64,000 bases of DNA from DASPGQ01 sp035457705 (lineage in GTDB: Bacteria; Acidobacteriota; Vicinamibacteria; Marinacidobacterales; SMYC01): positions 110,363 to 174,362 of the forward strand of contig DATIBD010000114.1 in NCBI GenBank assembly GCA_035457705.1, written 5' to 3'. The notes under the pieces are model-generated. The model ran no database searches, had not been told where the DNA came from, and was given only the letters and a program-made list of their open reading frames with translations. Numbering within the stretch: position 1 is the first letter of the stretch; each line of letters begins with the position of its first letter. Made by a program: the position numbers and the translations under genes. Positions 16,294 through 25,732 of this stretch are shown here, piece by piece.

Positions 16294-17490
16294 GTGCGCG
16301 CAATCCTTCGCATCTACCGAGAGGCGTTCTCCGGGCTCACCGAAGACCTATGGCTTCTCGCGCTGGTGACGCTCGTCAACCGGAGCGGCACCATGGTGCT
16401 CCCCTTCATCTCGCTCTATCTCACGACCGAGCGAGGTCTAGCGGCCGACGAGGCGGGACGCCTGATCGCCCTGTACGGTGTCGGAGCCGCGATCGGCGGG
16501 TACTCGGGGGGCTGGCTCAGCGATCGGATCGGTCACATCCGCACGCAGCAAACGAGCCTCGCACTAGGCGGCATCTGCTTCCTGGTACTGAGCACGCTCG
16601 AGCAGCGCGATGCCCTCGCAGCTGCCATTTTCGTCACGGGCGCGATCGTGGAATCCTTCCGGCCCGCGGTGATGGCATCCTTCGCCGCACGAGCGGATCC
16701 GTCGATCCTGGCGAAGGCATTCGCTTTTCTGAGACTCGCCGCCAATCTCGGTATGGGAATCGGCCCGGCGATTGGCGGTTTTCTCTCACTCTACAACTAT
16801 CGCTGGCTCTTCTACGCCGACGCCGGGACGTGCTGGCTCGCAGCGGTCTTGCTCCTTCGGCTCACGAACGAGAAAAGCTCGCATACGCAGGAAAGCCACG
16901 AGACGACGGGCGGGTCACCCCTTCGCGACCTCCCCTATCTGGCACTCCTCGGGCTCGTGATTCTCATGGCAGCGGTTCTCTTTCAGATCTTCAGCACGTT
17001 TCCGCTGTATCTGAACGAGCGCGCTGGCTTTCGCGAGGACGCGATCGGCTATCTCTTGTCCTTCAACGCACTTCTCATCGTGGTGTTCGAGATGATCCTG
17101 ATTCAAGCGGTGAGTGATCGGGAAGGGATGCAGCTCGTCGGAGCCGGTGCATTCCTTTTGTGCGCTGGGTTTGGACTCATGCCGTTCGGCGCAACACTCT
17201 GGTGGCTCGCCCTCACCGTTGCCATCTGGACGCTCGGTGAAATGCTCGCCCTACCCATGCTCAACGTGGTCGTGGCCCAAAGAGCCGCGGCGGGCTATCG
17301 AGGTCAGTACATGGGCCTCTACACGACGGCGTTTTCCCTGGCCTTCATCCTTGCCCCCTTCGGCGGAACTCTTATCTACGAGCATTTCGGCCCAGATAAG
17401 CTCTGGTATGTCGTGGGCGTCCTCGGCTTCGCGCTCTGGCCGCTTTCGGCCGCTCTCGGCCGCCATCTTCGGCTCCCGACCTCGTCCTAG
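16294..17490 (+). CDS. MFS transporter
   Basis: The 398-residue protein has twelve predicted membrane segments. It carries the MFS motif A between helices 2 and 3 (GGWLSDRIGHIRTQQ) and a motif-C-like GMGIGPAIGGFL in helix 5. The second half includes ERAGFREDAIGYLLSFNALLIVVFE, typical of MdtH/YfcJ-like drug efflux MFS members. It probably exports small molecules by proton antiport; the substrate is unknown. The start is GTG. It converges with the aminotransferase at 17643. Confidence 0.85.
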   Translation: MRAILRIYREAFSGLTEDLWLLALVTLVNRSGTMVLPFISLYLTTERGLAADEAGRLIALYGVGAAIGGYSGGWLSDRIGHIRTQQTSLALGGICFLVLSTLEQRDALAAAIFVTGAIVESFRPAVMASFAARADPSILAKAFAFLRLAANLGMGIGPAIGGFLSLYNYRWLFYADAGTCWLAAVLLLRLTNEKSSHTQESHETTGGSPLRDLPYLALLGLVILMAAVLFQIFSTFPLYLNERAGFREDAIGYLLSFNALLIVVFEMILIQAVSDREGMQLVGAGAFLLCAGFGLMPFGATLWWLALTVAIWTLGEMLALPMLNVVVAQRAAAGYRGQYMGLYTTAFSLAFILAPFGGTLIYEHFGPDKLWYVVGVLGFALWPLSAALGRHLRLPTSS

Positions 17491-17642
17491 CTCGGGGGCA
17501 CGATCTCGAAGGCGAGCTCCGGAAGCAGTACCAACTCTCCTGAAGCGGATTGGGCTCGTCGGAGCTCGACCGTCCCCGCACCGGACGGCCAGAGCGCCTA
17601 CAAAGGCCGCAACCCTCAGCCTGCCTCCGGGGCCGATCGCCC

Positions 17643-18767
17643 TCATCGGTGGCTCGACGACGCCATCGCCTCCGACAGGGCCTCGGAAACGCCAACGAGC
17701 GCCTGGTCGAATCGTTCGGTGCACGCGCCAAAGCCGAGACGAAAGTGATTCGGAACCCCGAAGCAGTCTCCCGGAGCCAGGAGCACGCCGCGCGCGGCGG
17801 CAGCCTCACAAAACGTTCTGGCATCCGCCGCTAGAACGAGACGGGGGAACCCGGTCATGCCCCCCGCAGGACGAACCCACTCGAGATGATCGGAATTCTC
17901 GCCAAAGAAGCCATCGAGGAGCGCCAAGTTGGTCTCCGAGACGGTTCGAGCCCGCTCGAAAACTACGTCCCGGTTCCTGACGGCTACCTCGGCCAGAAGC
18001 TCCCCGGGGAAGTTGTTGGAAATGCTGAAGTGGGCTCTCGCATTCCAGTATTGCTTGCGTCTTTCCGGGTCTCGCTCCACCACCCACCCGGTACGAAGAC
18101 CGGCGAGGCTGAAGGCTTTGGAGAAATCGCCGAGCACGGTCGCTTCGGTGAGCTCCGCGGCGGAACGCGGGGCGTCGTTTCGATAGATCGGGTGGTAGAC
18201 CTCGTCCACGACGAGCTGGACCCCACGTTTCGAGCAGAAGGAGTCGAGATGCCGGAGAGCCTCTTCCGACACCGTGGTCCCCGTGGGGTTGTGCGGTGAG
18301 TTCACCAGAACGAGCTTGGTGTTCCGATCCACCTGATGCTCGACGGCTTCGGGGTCGATGTTAAAGCCGTCTTCGTGGCGAAGGGTGTAGCGCCTCACCT
18401 CGAGGCCCAGGGACTCGGGAACCGTCGCCATCGGCGGAAAGCACGGCTGCGATACGACGACGTTGGCCCCCGGCTCCGCGGCGAGATAGAAGAGCGACAG
18501 CAGCGCTTCGGAAGCACCGGTAACGATCTGAATCTCTTTCGCCTCGGCCCCGTACATGGATGCGATGGCCTCTCGCAGCGACTCCGCTCCCGTGCCCGGG
18601 CAGTAGGTCAGTGGCGTGCGATAGAGCCTGTCCTTCTCGTCCTCGGTCATAAGCTCGAGGAGTTCTTCGAGCCGCCACGAAGGCCCGGTACTCGCCGCCA
18701 AGTTGAACCGAGTCGTGCTCTCGTGCCGCTCGAGCCACTCGTCGAGAAGAAACAAAGGGAGTTTCAT
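17643..18767 (-). CDS. PLP-dependent class I/II aminotransferase
   Basis: The 374-residue fold-type I enzyme shows VTGASEALLSLFYLAAEPG (phosphate cup), NSPHNPTG (the conserved NPTG loop), VVDEVY (aspartate contacting the pyridine nitrogen) and LGDFSKAFSLAGLRTGW. The last of these holds the PLP lysine in SKAFSLAG. The C-terminal arginine region is RLGFG. It transfers an amino group between amino and keto acids; the substrate cannot be decided, and a cystathionine- or tryptophan-type role is possible. The ATG at 18767 has ACAGGAGGC upstream. It stands alone, 79 bases from the amidohydrolase stop. Confidence 0.85.
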   Translation of the reverse strand: MKLPLFLLDEWLERHESTTRFNLAASTGPSWRLEELLELMTEDEKDRLYRTPLTYCPGTGAESLREAIASMYGAEAKEIQIVTGASEALLSLFYLAAEPGANVVVSQPCFPPMATVPESLGLEVRRYTLRHEDGFNIDPEAVEHQVDRNTKLVLVNSPHNPTGTTVSEEALRHLDSFCSKRGVQLVVDEVYHPIYRNDAPRSAAELTEATVLGDFSKAFSLAGLRTGWVVERDPERRKQYWNARAHFSISNNFPGELLAEVAVRNRDVVFERARTVSETNLALLDGFFGENSDHLEWVRPAGGMTGFPRLVLAADARTFCEAAAARGVLLAPGDCFGVPNHFRLGFGACTERFDQALVGVSEALSEAMASSSHR

Positions 18768-18846
18768 GATTGCCTCCTGTACGAAGAATCTAGACCGGCC
18801 GAAAGCGCGGCCCTTTATGTCACGGGACAAGCGCGCACCCGGAGCT

Positions 18847-20244
18847 CTACTCGGTACCCCCAGCGGTCGCATATCTCGAAGCAATCGCCGCGAGTCTTTC
18901 CTGGATCTCCTGCTCCGGCAAGAACCGTCCCGCAACCATGACCCCGACGCGTTTGGCCACGTTAGCCACATCTTCGAGCGGATTGGCCTCGAGGAGAATG
19001 AGGTCGGCCCGCTTGTCGACTTCGACCGATCCGATATCCCGGCCGAGGTACTCGCCTACCACGCGCGTTCCCGACCGAAGCACCTCGTAAGGGGTCAACC
19101 CGACTTCGACGTACAGAGCCAATTCACGGTGAATCGAAAAGCCAGGCACGCTAAAGATTTGAGGTGAATCCGTCCCCAACAGGATTCGCACGCCGCCTCG
19201 GTGGAGCGCGAGAAGGATGCGGCGCCGGAGCTCCGCGATCCCCCGCTGCGTCTCGGGATTCGCATTGGCCTGAGACTCGTCGACCGCCTCGACCCAGCGC
19301 GCAACCATTTCGGGCGGCACGTAGCGCACCTCGTTCCGCTCTTCCAGAAGCTCCGCCGACGGCCTGGTGGCGAAGATACCGCTCTCCCAGAGAACCATTG
19401 TGGGAACGACCGAGCCATCTGCGTCGCGCGTTGCCTGAACGACGCGATCCATGCGGGATTCGTCCACCAGGTCGAGGATCCTGCCCACTCCGCGCAGCCC
19501 CGGCGGCTCCTCTGGCATCCGCTCTTCGGGGACCAGTGATTCAATGAAGTTGTCGAGATGGTCGATCGTCGTCTGCCCGGCTTCGAGCGCCTCGAAGAGA
19601 CCGACGTGGTCGGTCACGTGACCACCGAAGGGGATGTTGAGCTCACGCGCTGTGTCGGCGATGGCAGCGTAGACGTCGGCAGACAAACCCTCGTGGACCT
19701 TGATCATATCGAATCCCGCTTCCTCGTACTCCTTCACGAGTCGCCTTGCGTCTTCTACGGTCTCGACCCGGTCTCCCGCCATGGACGGACTTCCGAGGAC
19801 GAGCATGGGTCCGATGAGCTCACCCGCCTCGATCCGCTCGCGGAGCTCGAGCTGCGACGGGTCCCCTTGCATGCCCCTCACGGTCGTGACGCCGTTGGCA
19901 ACGTAGAGAAAGAGCACGTCCTCGGTGACCTCGGGCGGCATGTTCGGACTCGGAAGATGCCCATGCATCTCCGCAAGGCCGGGCATCAGGTATCTTCCGG
20001 AGCCCTCGATGTGTTCCGCCCCGGCGGGAACGTCGATTTCCGAAGAAGCTCCCAGGGCCTCGATTCGGCCATCCCGCACGATGACCGTCTGTCCTTCCAA
20101 CACCCGCTCGCTGTCCATGGGAACGACGTTGACGTCTACGAACGCGGTCGCTCTCGTATCGTCGTGCACCATGGAGGGCGCCTCGACCTCGGCGCAAGCG
20201 GACAGCCAGATCAGAAGCCAGGCCAGAAGAAAGATTCTCGACAT
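18847..20244 (-). CDS. Lipoprotein amidohydrolase (imidazolonepropionase-like)
   Basis: The 465-residue enzyme has a lipobox (LLIWLSAC, Cys17) and the amidohydrolase metal-site series: MHGHL (HxH), FDMIKVHEG (bridging Lys), PFGGHV (His), TIDHLDN (His) and LLGTDSPQ (Asp). The YLMPGLAEMHGH leader strand and the C-terminal GSVEVDKRADLILLEANPL composite-domain tail are typical. The family includes prolidases and other hydrolases; the substrate is unknown. It follows the cyclase gene by 36 bases, and both are lipoproteins, so one transcript from the promoter at 21102-21130 is likely. Confidence 0.85.
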   Translation of the reverse strand: MSRIFLLAWLLIWLSACAEVEAPSMVHDDTRATAFVDVNVVPMDSERVLEGQTVIVRDGRIEALGASSEIDVPAGAEHIEGSGRYLMPGLAEMHGHLPSPNMPPEVTEDVLFLYVANGVTTVRGMQGDPSQLELRERIEAGELIGPMLVLGSPSMAGDRVETVEDARRLVKEYEEAGFDMIKVHEGLSADVYAAIADTARELNIPFGGHVTDHVGLFEALEAGQTTIDHLDNFIESLVPEERMPEEPPGLRGVGRILDLVDESRMDRVVQATRDADGSVVPTMVLWESGIFATRPSAELLEERNEVRYVPPEMVARWVEAVDESQANANPETQRGIAELRRRILLALHRGGVRILLGTDSPQIFSVPGFSIHRELALYVEVGLTPYEVLRSGTRVVGEYLGRDIGSVEVDKRADLILLEANPLEDVANVAKRVGVMVAGRFLPEQEIQERLAAIASRYATAGGTE

Positions 20245-20280
20245 TGTTTTACCCCGGCGGCATCCTATGCGACCCGTCGC

Positions 20281-21072
20281 TCATGGCACAATCGCGAGCA
20301 CTCTGACCGGCCCGCCGGAACCCTTCCCTATCTTCACCGGGAGGGCGACGACGTAGAAGCCCTTCTCGGGAAGCTCATCCGCCCGCGCGATGTTCTCCAG
20401 GCTCGGCACATTCGCCGCAGCCGCGATCTGGTGAACGATGAAATCTGTCGATTGCCCCGTGTCGACGCTCGCCGTATCGACGCCCAGAGCGCCCACCGCC
20501 ACCTCGCCCACGAGGTAACGTGCCGCCGCTTCACCGTAGGAAGGGAAATGCAGGTTGCTCGCGTCCCCGGGCGTGTCGTCGCCGAGATAGGAACGCGCGT
20601 CGGGCCACCTTTTTCCCCAGCCGGTTCGCAGGATGACGATGGCGCCCGCGGGAATCGATCCGTTGCGCTGCTCCCAAGCCTCGATCGTCTCGACTCCGAG
20701 AAGCGCGTCGGGATCGTCGGCCGCCTCCTCCGACATGTCGATGACCACCCCCGGCGCGACGAGCTGGTCGACGGGAATCTGGCCTGCGGTGCGCCCGTTC
20801 TCCGAGAAGTGGATGGGTGCGTCGATATGGGTCCCCCCATGCTCCGGCGTGCAAAACGAATAAGCCGAATAGAAATAGCCCGAATCGGTTGGCCCGTAAG
20901 CTAGCTCTTGGAGCTCGAACTTCGTGGGCGAGGTGGGCCAATAAAGAGTTTCCTCGTCGTAGGTATAGCTGAGATCGATGATGCTCGCCGCCTCCAAGTC
21001 GATGCCTCGGTTGGGCACGTCCGGGCTGGCGCAGGCACTCAGGAGCAAAAACACGATCGCCACTCGCTGCAT
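20281..21072 (-). CDS. Cyclase family lipoprotein (kynurenine formamidase-like)
   Basis: The 263-residue protein has a lipobox (IVFLLLSAC) and the metal-binding signature HGGTHIDAP followed by IHFSE of the cyclase/KynB family. DLSYTYDEETLYWP at the N-terminus and AIVILRTGWGKRW in the middle also fit. KynB hydrolyses N-formylkynurenine, but this family also includes isatin hydrolases, and the exported location argues against a standard tryptophan-degradation role. AAGGAGG lies just before the ATG. No other kynurenine pathway genes are near. Confidence 0.82.
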   Translation of the reverse strand: MQRVAIVFLLLSACASPDVPNRGIDLEAASIIDLSYTYDEETLYWPTSPTKFELQELAYGPTDSGYFYSAYSFCTPEHGGTHIDAPIHFSENGRTAGQIPVDQLVAPGVVIDMSEEAADDPDALLGVETIEAWEQRNGSIPAGAIVILRTGWGKRWPDARSYLGDDTPGDASNLHFPSYGEAAARYLVGEVAVGALGVDTASVDTGQSTDFIVHQIAAAANVPSLENIARADELPEKGFYVVALPVKIGKGSGGPVRVLAIVP

Positions 21073-21101
21073 TGGCGTCCTCCTTGATTTTGAATCGGCT
21101 G

Positions 21102-21130
21102 ATACTAAAAGGCGCCCATGCTGGTTTCAA
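21102..21130 (-). promoter_or_regulatory. Predicted sigma70-type promoter of the cyclase/amidohydrolase pair
   Basis: On the minus strand TTGAAA (21130-21125) is followed after exactly 17 bases by TAGTAT (21107-21102). The expected transcript start lies about 23 bases before the ATG at 21072, which leaves room for the AAGGAGG ribosome site. Five of six -35 and four of six -10 positions match consensus. Confidence 0.5.
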
Positions 21131-21218
21131 ACCTCGCCTCGTGTTATCGCTGCCATTCTTCCGGCGGCAGAGAGAGCGAGCCGCTACTCCGAACCGGGGT
21201 ACTCGAGCGGGGCCTCGA

Positions 21219-22208
21219 CTACGGGGACTCGGGCGTGTCGCGGACGATCTCCCGCAGGATGTCGTCCGTGTCGACGTGCTCCGCTTCGCCCTCGAAGTTC
21301 AAGAGGATTCGATGCCTGAGAGCGCCGAATACGGTGGCGCGGATGTCTTCACAGGCGACGTGGGCCCGATCATGAAGAAGCGCCTGTACCTTGCCCCCGA
21401 GGACGAGTGCCTGGGTGCCGCGGGGACTCGCGCCGAAACGGGCGTACTTGTTGGTCAGAGGATGGGCCTGAGGCGCGTTTGGGTGGGTGGCCAGAGTCAA
21501 ACGGATCGCATAGTCCTGCACCGGCTTCGCGATGGGGACCGAAAGCACCGTCTTTCGCATCTCCAGGACGTCACCCCTTTCGAGCACCGCTCTCGCGACC
21601 GGCTCTTCCACTTGCGTCGTCCGATCCATGATCTCGTGCATCTCTTTCATGTTGGGATAGACGATCTTCAGCTTGAACAGAAACCGGTCCATTTGAGCCT
21701 CGGGAAGCGGGTAGGTACCCTCGAGCTCGATCGGATTCTGAGTAGCCATCACGAAGAACGGTTCCTCGAGCCGGTGCGTCACCTTCCCCACCGAAACACT
21801 CTTTTCCTGCATGGCTTCGAGCAACGCGGACTGCGACTTTGGAGTGGCTCGATTCACCTCATCGGCGAGGAGCAAGTTACAGAAGATGGGGCCGGGCTGG
21901 AAGTCTAGGTACTTCTCTCCAAGCTCGGTCTCCCGCACCACGTTCGTCCCGATGATGTCTCCGGGCATGAGGTCGGGGGTGAACTGGATGCGGTTGAACT
22001 TGAGGTTGAGGACATCGGCGAGGGTCTGCACGATCTTCGTCTTCCCCAGGCCCGGTATCCCCTCGAGCAGAACGTGCCCGCGGGTGAGCAGGCAAGTCAT
22101 GATGCCGCTCACGATCTCCTCGTTCCCCACGATGACGCGGGATATCTCCTCCAGAACGACCCGATATTGTTTGTGGAACTGTCCGATCTCTTTCTCTATC
22201 TCGATCAT
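21219..22208 (-). CDS. MoxR-family AAA+ ATPase
   Basis: The 329-residue protein has Walker A (LEGIPGLGKTK), a MoxR-type LLADEVNRATPKSQSALLEAMQE Walker B region, sensor 1 (FVMATQNPIE) and the EGTYPLPEAQMDRFLF arginine-finger segment. MoxR proteins are chaperone-like ATPases that help assemble or activate partner proteins carrying VWA domains. The start ATG at 22208 overlaps the DUF4175 stop as ATGA, so the two are translationally coupled. A DUF58 or VWA gene, the normal next partner, is absent; 146 empty bases follow instead. Confidence 0.92.
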   Translation of the reverse strand: MIEIEKEIGQFHKQYRVVLEEISRVIVGNEEIVSGIMTCLLTRGHVLLEGIPGLGKTKIVQTLADVLNLKFNRIQFTPDLMPGDIIGTNVVRETELGEKYLDFQPGPIFCNLLLADEVNRATPKSQSALLEAMQEKSVSVGKVTHRLEEPFFVMATQNPIELEGTYPLPEAQMDRFLFKLKIVYPNMKEMHEIMDRTTQVEEPVARAVLERGDVLEMRKTVLSVPIAKPVQDYAIRLTLATHPNAPQAHPLTNKYARFGASPRGTQALVLGGKVQALLHDRAHVACEDIRATVFGALRHRILLNFEGEAEHVDTDDILREIVRDTPESP

Positions 22209-23785
22209 TTCTGATTGCTCGACTCCGCTTTCGCTTCGGAAATGGCAACAAGCGAAAGAAAATAGCGTTTGACGAGGGCCCGGTAGGGCCAAGGCACGGC
22301 CTCGTGCGACAGTGCCTTCTCATCGGCGTAGGATCCGCGCGGTGAGACCGCCTCGTAGTTCAGCGTGGACTTCTCTTCGCGAGACAAGCGTTCGAAGATC
22401 TCCTCGGGTACGGGCTGGTCGCGCTCTTCTGCCTTGAGAATCTCCATCTCGAGCTGGACGTCGAGCGTCGTCGCCTCTCCCATAACCTGCTCTTCGCCAG
22501 CGCCACCCGGTCCCGTCGCGTCGCCCGCCGGCCCCGCGTCCATCGGAACCGCGTTCGAGGGATCGCCCTGCATCTGCGCCATTTGAAGCTGAGTCATCAT
22601 GCCCGAGGCACTCGCCATCGCCTGTCCTCCGGCCTGCTGCTGTTGCTGACCCGTCGACTGCTGACCCGGGGCTTGCTGCTGCTGACCGAGCGAAGCCTGG
22701 AGCGACTGCATCGCCTCGCCGCTCATCTCGTCGAGGGGCTGCTGGCCCATTTGCTGACCCATCGATTCGAGCTGGTCGGCCGTTTGGCGAAGGGCTTCCA
22801 TCATCTCAGCCAGACTCTGGGGATCGGTGTTCGCCGAAGCGTTCGCGAGCTGCTCGAGAAGCTGCGCGAGGTCCGCCTGCTGAACGCTCGCGTTCTCGAG
22901 AGCTTCGAGAAGGGCTTGGAGCTCTTCTGGGCTCCCTGATTCCGCAAGCCGCTCCGCGAGCTGGCGCAGCAGCTCCGCGGCTTGTTCCGCATTCTGAGCC
23001 CCGAGTGCTTCCGCGAGCTCGGATAGCGTCGCCGAGGAACCCAGCTCCTCGGCCAGACGCTCGAAATCGCCGTGGAGTTTCTCCATGTCCACGCGGCTGG
23101 CCGCAAGGGCCTCCTGAGTCTCCTCGAGCTTCCTCAGCGACTCTGCGAGATCCAGGTTTCGCTCACGAAGCTGCGACGCGGCTTCCTCATTCGGCGGGAT
23201 CTCGGGAACGACCAGATCCTCGGCTGGTTCGTCGAGGAGCTCCGCCATCGTTTCTGGCTCCCCCCTTTGGCCGAACGGCCAAAACCCAACGCCTGCCCCG
23301 CTGGGAAACCAGAGCGGGCCCAATGTGATGACAGCCGCCACGATCGCGGCCAGTCCCGACGCGTGATAAAAAGCGCGAGGCAAGGAGTGCGGCGCGATCT
23401 CGGGACCATCCAGACCCTCGGCCACCGCGGCCGTCCGGCCGATTTGATAGATCATCCATTCGCTTCGCTCCGGAAGGCCGAGAAAAGCGAGAGAGCTCTT
23501 GAGAGCATCCTTCAAGTCCGCCCGGCTGTCGGCGACCACCGCGGAACGCTCGAGACCTTTTTGCCTCGACGTCCGCCGGTACACCCAGAGGAGATACCCG
23601 AGAAGGACGGCGCCATAGATGGCGAGGAAAATTGGACCCCAGAGCTTCGCCGCGATCAGGAAACCCGGGAGGGCCCAGAGCGCCTGGCTCAGCGATCTCA
23701 ATACGTCGTCGAGGCGAAGCCGCCGGTCGATTCGCTCGAGAAAATCGAGAATGACCCCGCGTTCGGTCGCTTCAACGCTCCTCAC
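22205..23785 (-). CDS. DUF4175-like membrane protein with coiled-coil and Gln-rich region
   Basis: The 526-residue protein has two predicted membrane helices (about 40-67 and 141-160), then a long soluble region. Residues 205-350 are rich in Ala, Leu, Glu and Gln in heptad-like order (coiled coil). Residues about 360-420 are Gln-rich low complexity (GQQQQAPGQQSTGQQQQQAG). The C-terminus from about 440 has a globular, charged segment. This matches the DUF4175-type partners of MoxR in Acidobacteria. The GTG at 23785 follows GGTGGAG. It probably anchors MoxR to the membrane or is its client; this is inferred from coupling. Confidence 0.75.
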   Translation of the reverse strand: MRSVEATERGVILDFLERIDRRLRLDDVLRSLSQALWALPGFLIAAKLWGPIFLAIYGAVLLGYLLWVYRRTSRQKGLERSAVVADSRADLKDALKSSLAFLGLPERSEWMIYQIGRTAAVAEGLDGPEIAPHSLPRAFYHASGLAAIVAAVITLGPLWFPSGAGVGFWPFGQRGEPETMAELLDEPAEDLVVPEIPPNEEAASQLRERNLDLAESLRKLEETQEALAASRVDMEKLHGDFERLAEELGSSATLSELAEALGAQNAEQAAELLRQLAERLAESGSPEELQALLEALENASVQQADLAQLLEQLANASANTDPQSLAEMMEALRQTADQLESMGQQMGQQPLDEMSGEAMQSLQASLGQQQQAPGQQSTGQQQQQAGGQAMASASGMMTQLQMAQMQGDPSNAVPMDAGPAGDATGPGGAGEEQVMGEATTLDVQLEMEILKAEERDQPVPEEIFERLSREEKSTLNYEAVSPRGSYADEKALSHEAVPWPYRALVKRYFLSLVAISEAKAESSNQK

Positions 23786-23963
23786 GAGTGGCGCTCCACC
23801 TTTCCGCGACGAGCCTCATGGGGTGAGCCCGTCGTCGACCGGTACTCCCTCAGCTGCCGGCTTCCGCGACGGGCCGCTCAACAGGAAGGCTAAAGACCTC
23901 TCAAAATGGCCGCGCGCATTCTATACCAAGGAGGCTTCGTCCAAGGCTGCTAAGATCCTGCGC

Positions 23964-24689
23964 GTGCCCCACACTATCCTAGCGCGATTCGGCTTCGTCG
24001 CGGGAGCGATTCTCGCGGGCTCGGGCTGCGGATCGGAAACCCCCGTCGCCCAACAACCGGCGACCACGACGAGTGTCGCTCCGGCCTCGCCGTTCCGCAT
24101 CATGCCGTTGGGAGATTCCATCACTCAAGCCGACTCGGAGCACGACAGCTACCGTCGCCCACTCTGGAAGAGCCTAAAGGCCAGAGGTCATTCGACGGAC
24201 TTCGTGGGCACGCAAACGAGCAACCACCGGGGCGGTCCACCCCATAGTGATTTCGATATCGACCACGAGGGACACTGGGGATGGAGAGTCGACGAGATTC
24301 TCGAGCCTTTGCCGGGCTGGGTCGAGAACCAACGACCCGACGCAATCCTCGTGCATCTCGGATCGAACGACCTGTTTCAGCGACAGTCGGTCGAAAGCAC
24401 GCTCGAGGAGCTGTCTCGCCTGGTCGATATCGCGAGCGCAACGGAACCGAGCCCGGTAATTTTCATCGCCCAGATCATCCCGACCACGACGGAGTCCGCC
24501 AACCGGCGCATCCGCGAGTTGAACGCGGAGATCGCGCGGCTCGGCGAACATCCTTCGGTTCGCATCGTGGATCACTACACCGGCTTCGACGGGGCGCGAT
24601 TGACGTACGATGGAGTGCATCCGAACGTGGACGGCGAGATCCGGATGGCCGAACGGTGGCTCGCCGCCTTGGAGGAGATCTTGCCATGA
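23964..24689 (+). CDS. SGNH/GDSL hydrolase lipoprotein
   Basis: The 241-residue enzyme starts from GTG at 23964 with a lipoprotein signal (FVAGAILAGSGC). It has block I PLGDSITQ (catalytic Ser), block III GSNDLF (Asn of the oxyanion hole) and block V DGVHPN (catalytic Asp and His). SGNH enzymes cleave esters in lipids or polysaccharide acetyl groups; here the HWGWRVDEILEPLPGW region resembles carbohydrate-esterase CE2/CE3 types. The exported location fits polymer deacetylation. Its stop overlaps the start of the alcohol dehydrogenase (ATGA). Confidence 0.85.
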   Translation: MPHTILARFGFVAGAILAGSGCGSETPVAQQPATTTSVAPASPFRIMPLGDSITQADSEHDSYRRPLWKSLKARGHSTDFVGTQTSNHRGGPPHSDFDIDHEGHWGWRVDEILEPLPGWVENQRPDAILVHLGSNDLFQRQSVESTLEELSRLVDIASATEPSPVIFIAQIIPTTTESANRRIRELNAEIARLGEHPSVRIVDHYTGFDGARLTYDGVHPNVDGEIRMAERWLAALEEILP

Positions 24690-25732
24690 AAGCCCTCACC
24701 TTTCGCGCCGAGCGGGAGGTCGTTGTCGAGAACGTCGCCGAGCCCTCGATCGAGTGCTCAACTGACGTCATCGTGAGAACCAGAACGAGCGCCATATGCG
24801 GCTCAGACCTCCATGTCTATCTCGGTCGAGAAAAAGGAATCGAGCCGGGGACCGTTATGGGACACGAGTTCCTGGGGGAGATCGTCGAGACCGGTGCAGC
24901 CGTAAAAGACCTATCGCCTGGCGACCGCGTCGTATCTCCCTTCACCACGAGCTGCGGACGGTGCTTCTACTGCAACCGCGGCCTCAGCTGTCGCTGTCTC
25001 GAGGGACAGCTCTTCGGCTGGATCGAGAACGACGAGGGCCTTCACGGAGCACAGTCGGAGTACGTGCGGGTGCCGCTCGCCGAGACGACCTTGGTCAGAG
25101 TCCCCGAATCTGTGGACGACGAGACCGCGCTCTTCACCGGAGATATTCTGGCGACGGGATTCTTTTGTGCCGAGATGGCGGAGGCTGGCCCGGGCCGAAC
25201 CGTCGCCGTGGTTGGCTGCGGCCCCGTCGGCCTCTTCGCGGTCATCGGCGCCCGCGAGCGCGGAGCGGAAACCGTTCTCGCGATCGACGTCGTTCCCGAG
25301 AGACTCGCGCTCGCGAAGCGATTCGGCGGTGAGCCCATCGATGCTTCCTCGACCGATCCTCTTCCCGTCGTGAAAGAGCGAACCGATGGCCGCGGCGCTG
25401 ACGCCGCGCTGGAAGCGGTGGGAAGCCCCGAGGCCGCGCGGCTCGCGATCGATCTCATCCGCCCCGGTGGCATCTTGTCAGTTGTCGGCGTGCACACCGA
25501 ATCGCGATTCGCCTTTTCGCCCGTCGAGGCCTACGACAAGAACCTGACGTATCGGACGGGCCGATGCCCCGCGCGCCGATTCATCGCTCCGCTCTTGAGC
25601 TTCGTGGCGCGAAAAAAATACGACTTTCGATCGATCGTCTCTCATCGTCTCCCGCTCAGCGAGGGACCTCGCGGCTATGATCTCTTCCATCGCCGGCTCG
25701 AAGGCTGCACCAAAGTCGTCTTGACGTTCTAG
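24686..25732 (+). CDS. Zinc-dependent alcohol dehydrogenase (MDR family)
   Basis: The 348-residue enzyme has the catalytic zinc ligands AICGSD (Cys), GHEF (His-Glu) and a structural zinc site CGRCFYCNRGLSCRC with the C-x2-C-x2-C-x7-C spacing. The Rossmann loop is VVGCGPVGLF, with AIDVV supplying the acidic residue that favours NAD over NADP. It oxidises an alcohol or polyol to a ketone or aldehyde; formaldehyde- or threonine-dehydrogenase-like substrates cannot be told apart here. GGAGGAG precedes the ATG, which overlaps the esterase stop. Its end overlaps the convergent HEPN gene by four bases. Confidence 0.9.
   Translation: MKALTFRAEREVVVENVAEPSIECSTDVIVRTRTSAICGSDLHVYLGREKGIEPGTVMGHEFLGEIVETGAAVKDLSPGDRVVSPFTTSCGRCFYCNRGLSCRCLEGQLFGWIENDEGLHGAQSEYVRVPLAETTLVRVPESVDDETALFTGDILATGFFCAEMAEAGPGRTVAVVGCGPVGLFAVIGARERGAETVLAIDVVPERLALAKRFGGEPIDASSTDPLPVVKERTDGRGADAALEAVGSPEAARLAIDLIRPGGILSVVGVHTESRFAFSPVEAYDKNLTYRTGRCPARRFIAPLLSFVARKKYDFRSIVSHRLPLSEGPRGYDLFHRRLEGCTKVVLTF

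Noticed and set aside
19558..20904. A 448-codon open frame on the plus strand
   Set aside because: It lies antisense to the amidohydrolase and cyclase genes, which have full motif sets. Long antisense frames are expected in high-GC DNA, and its translation shows no domain.
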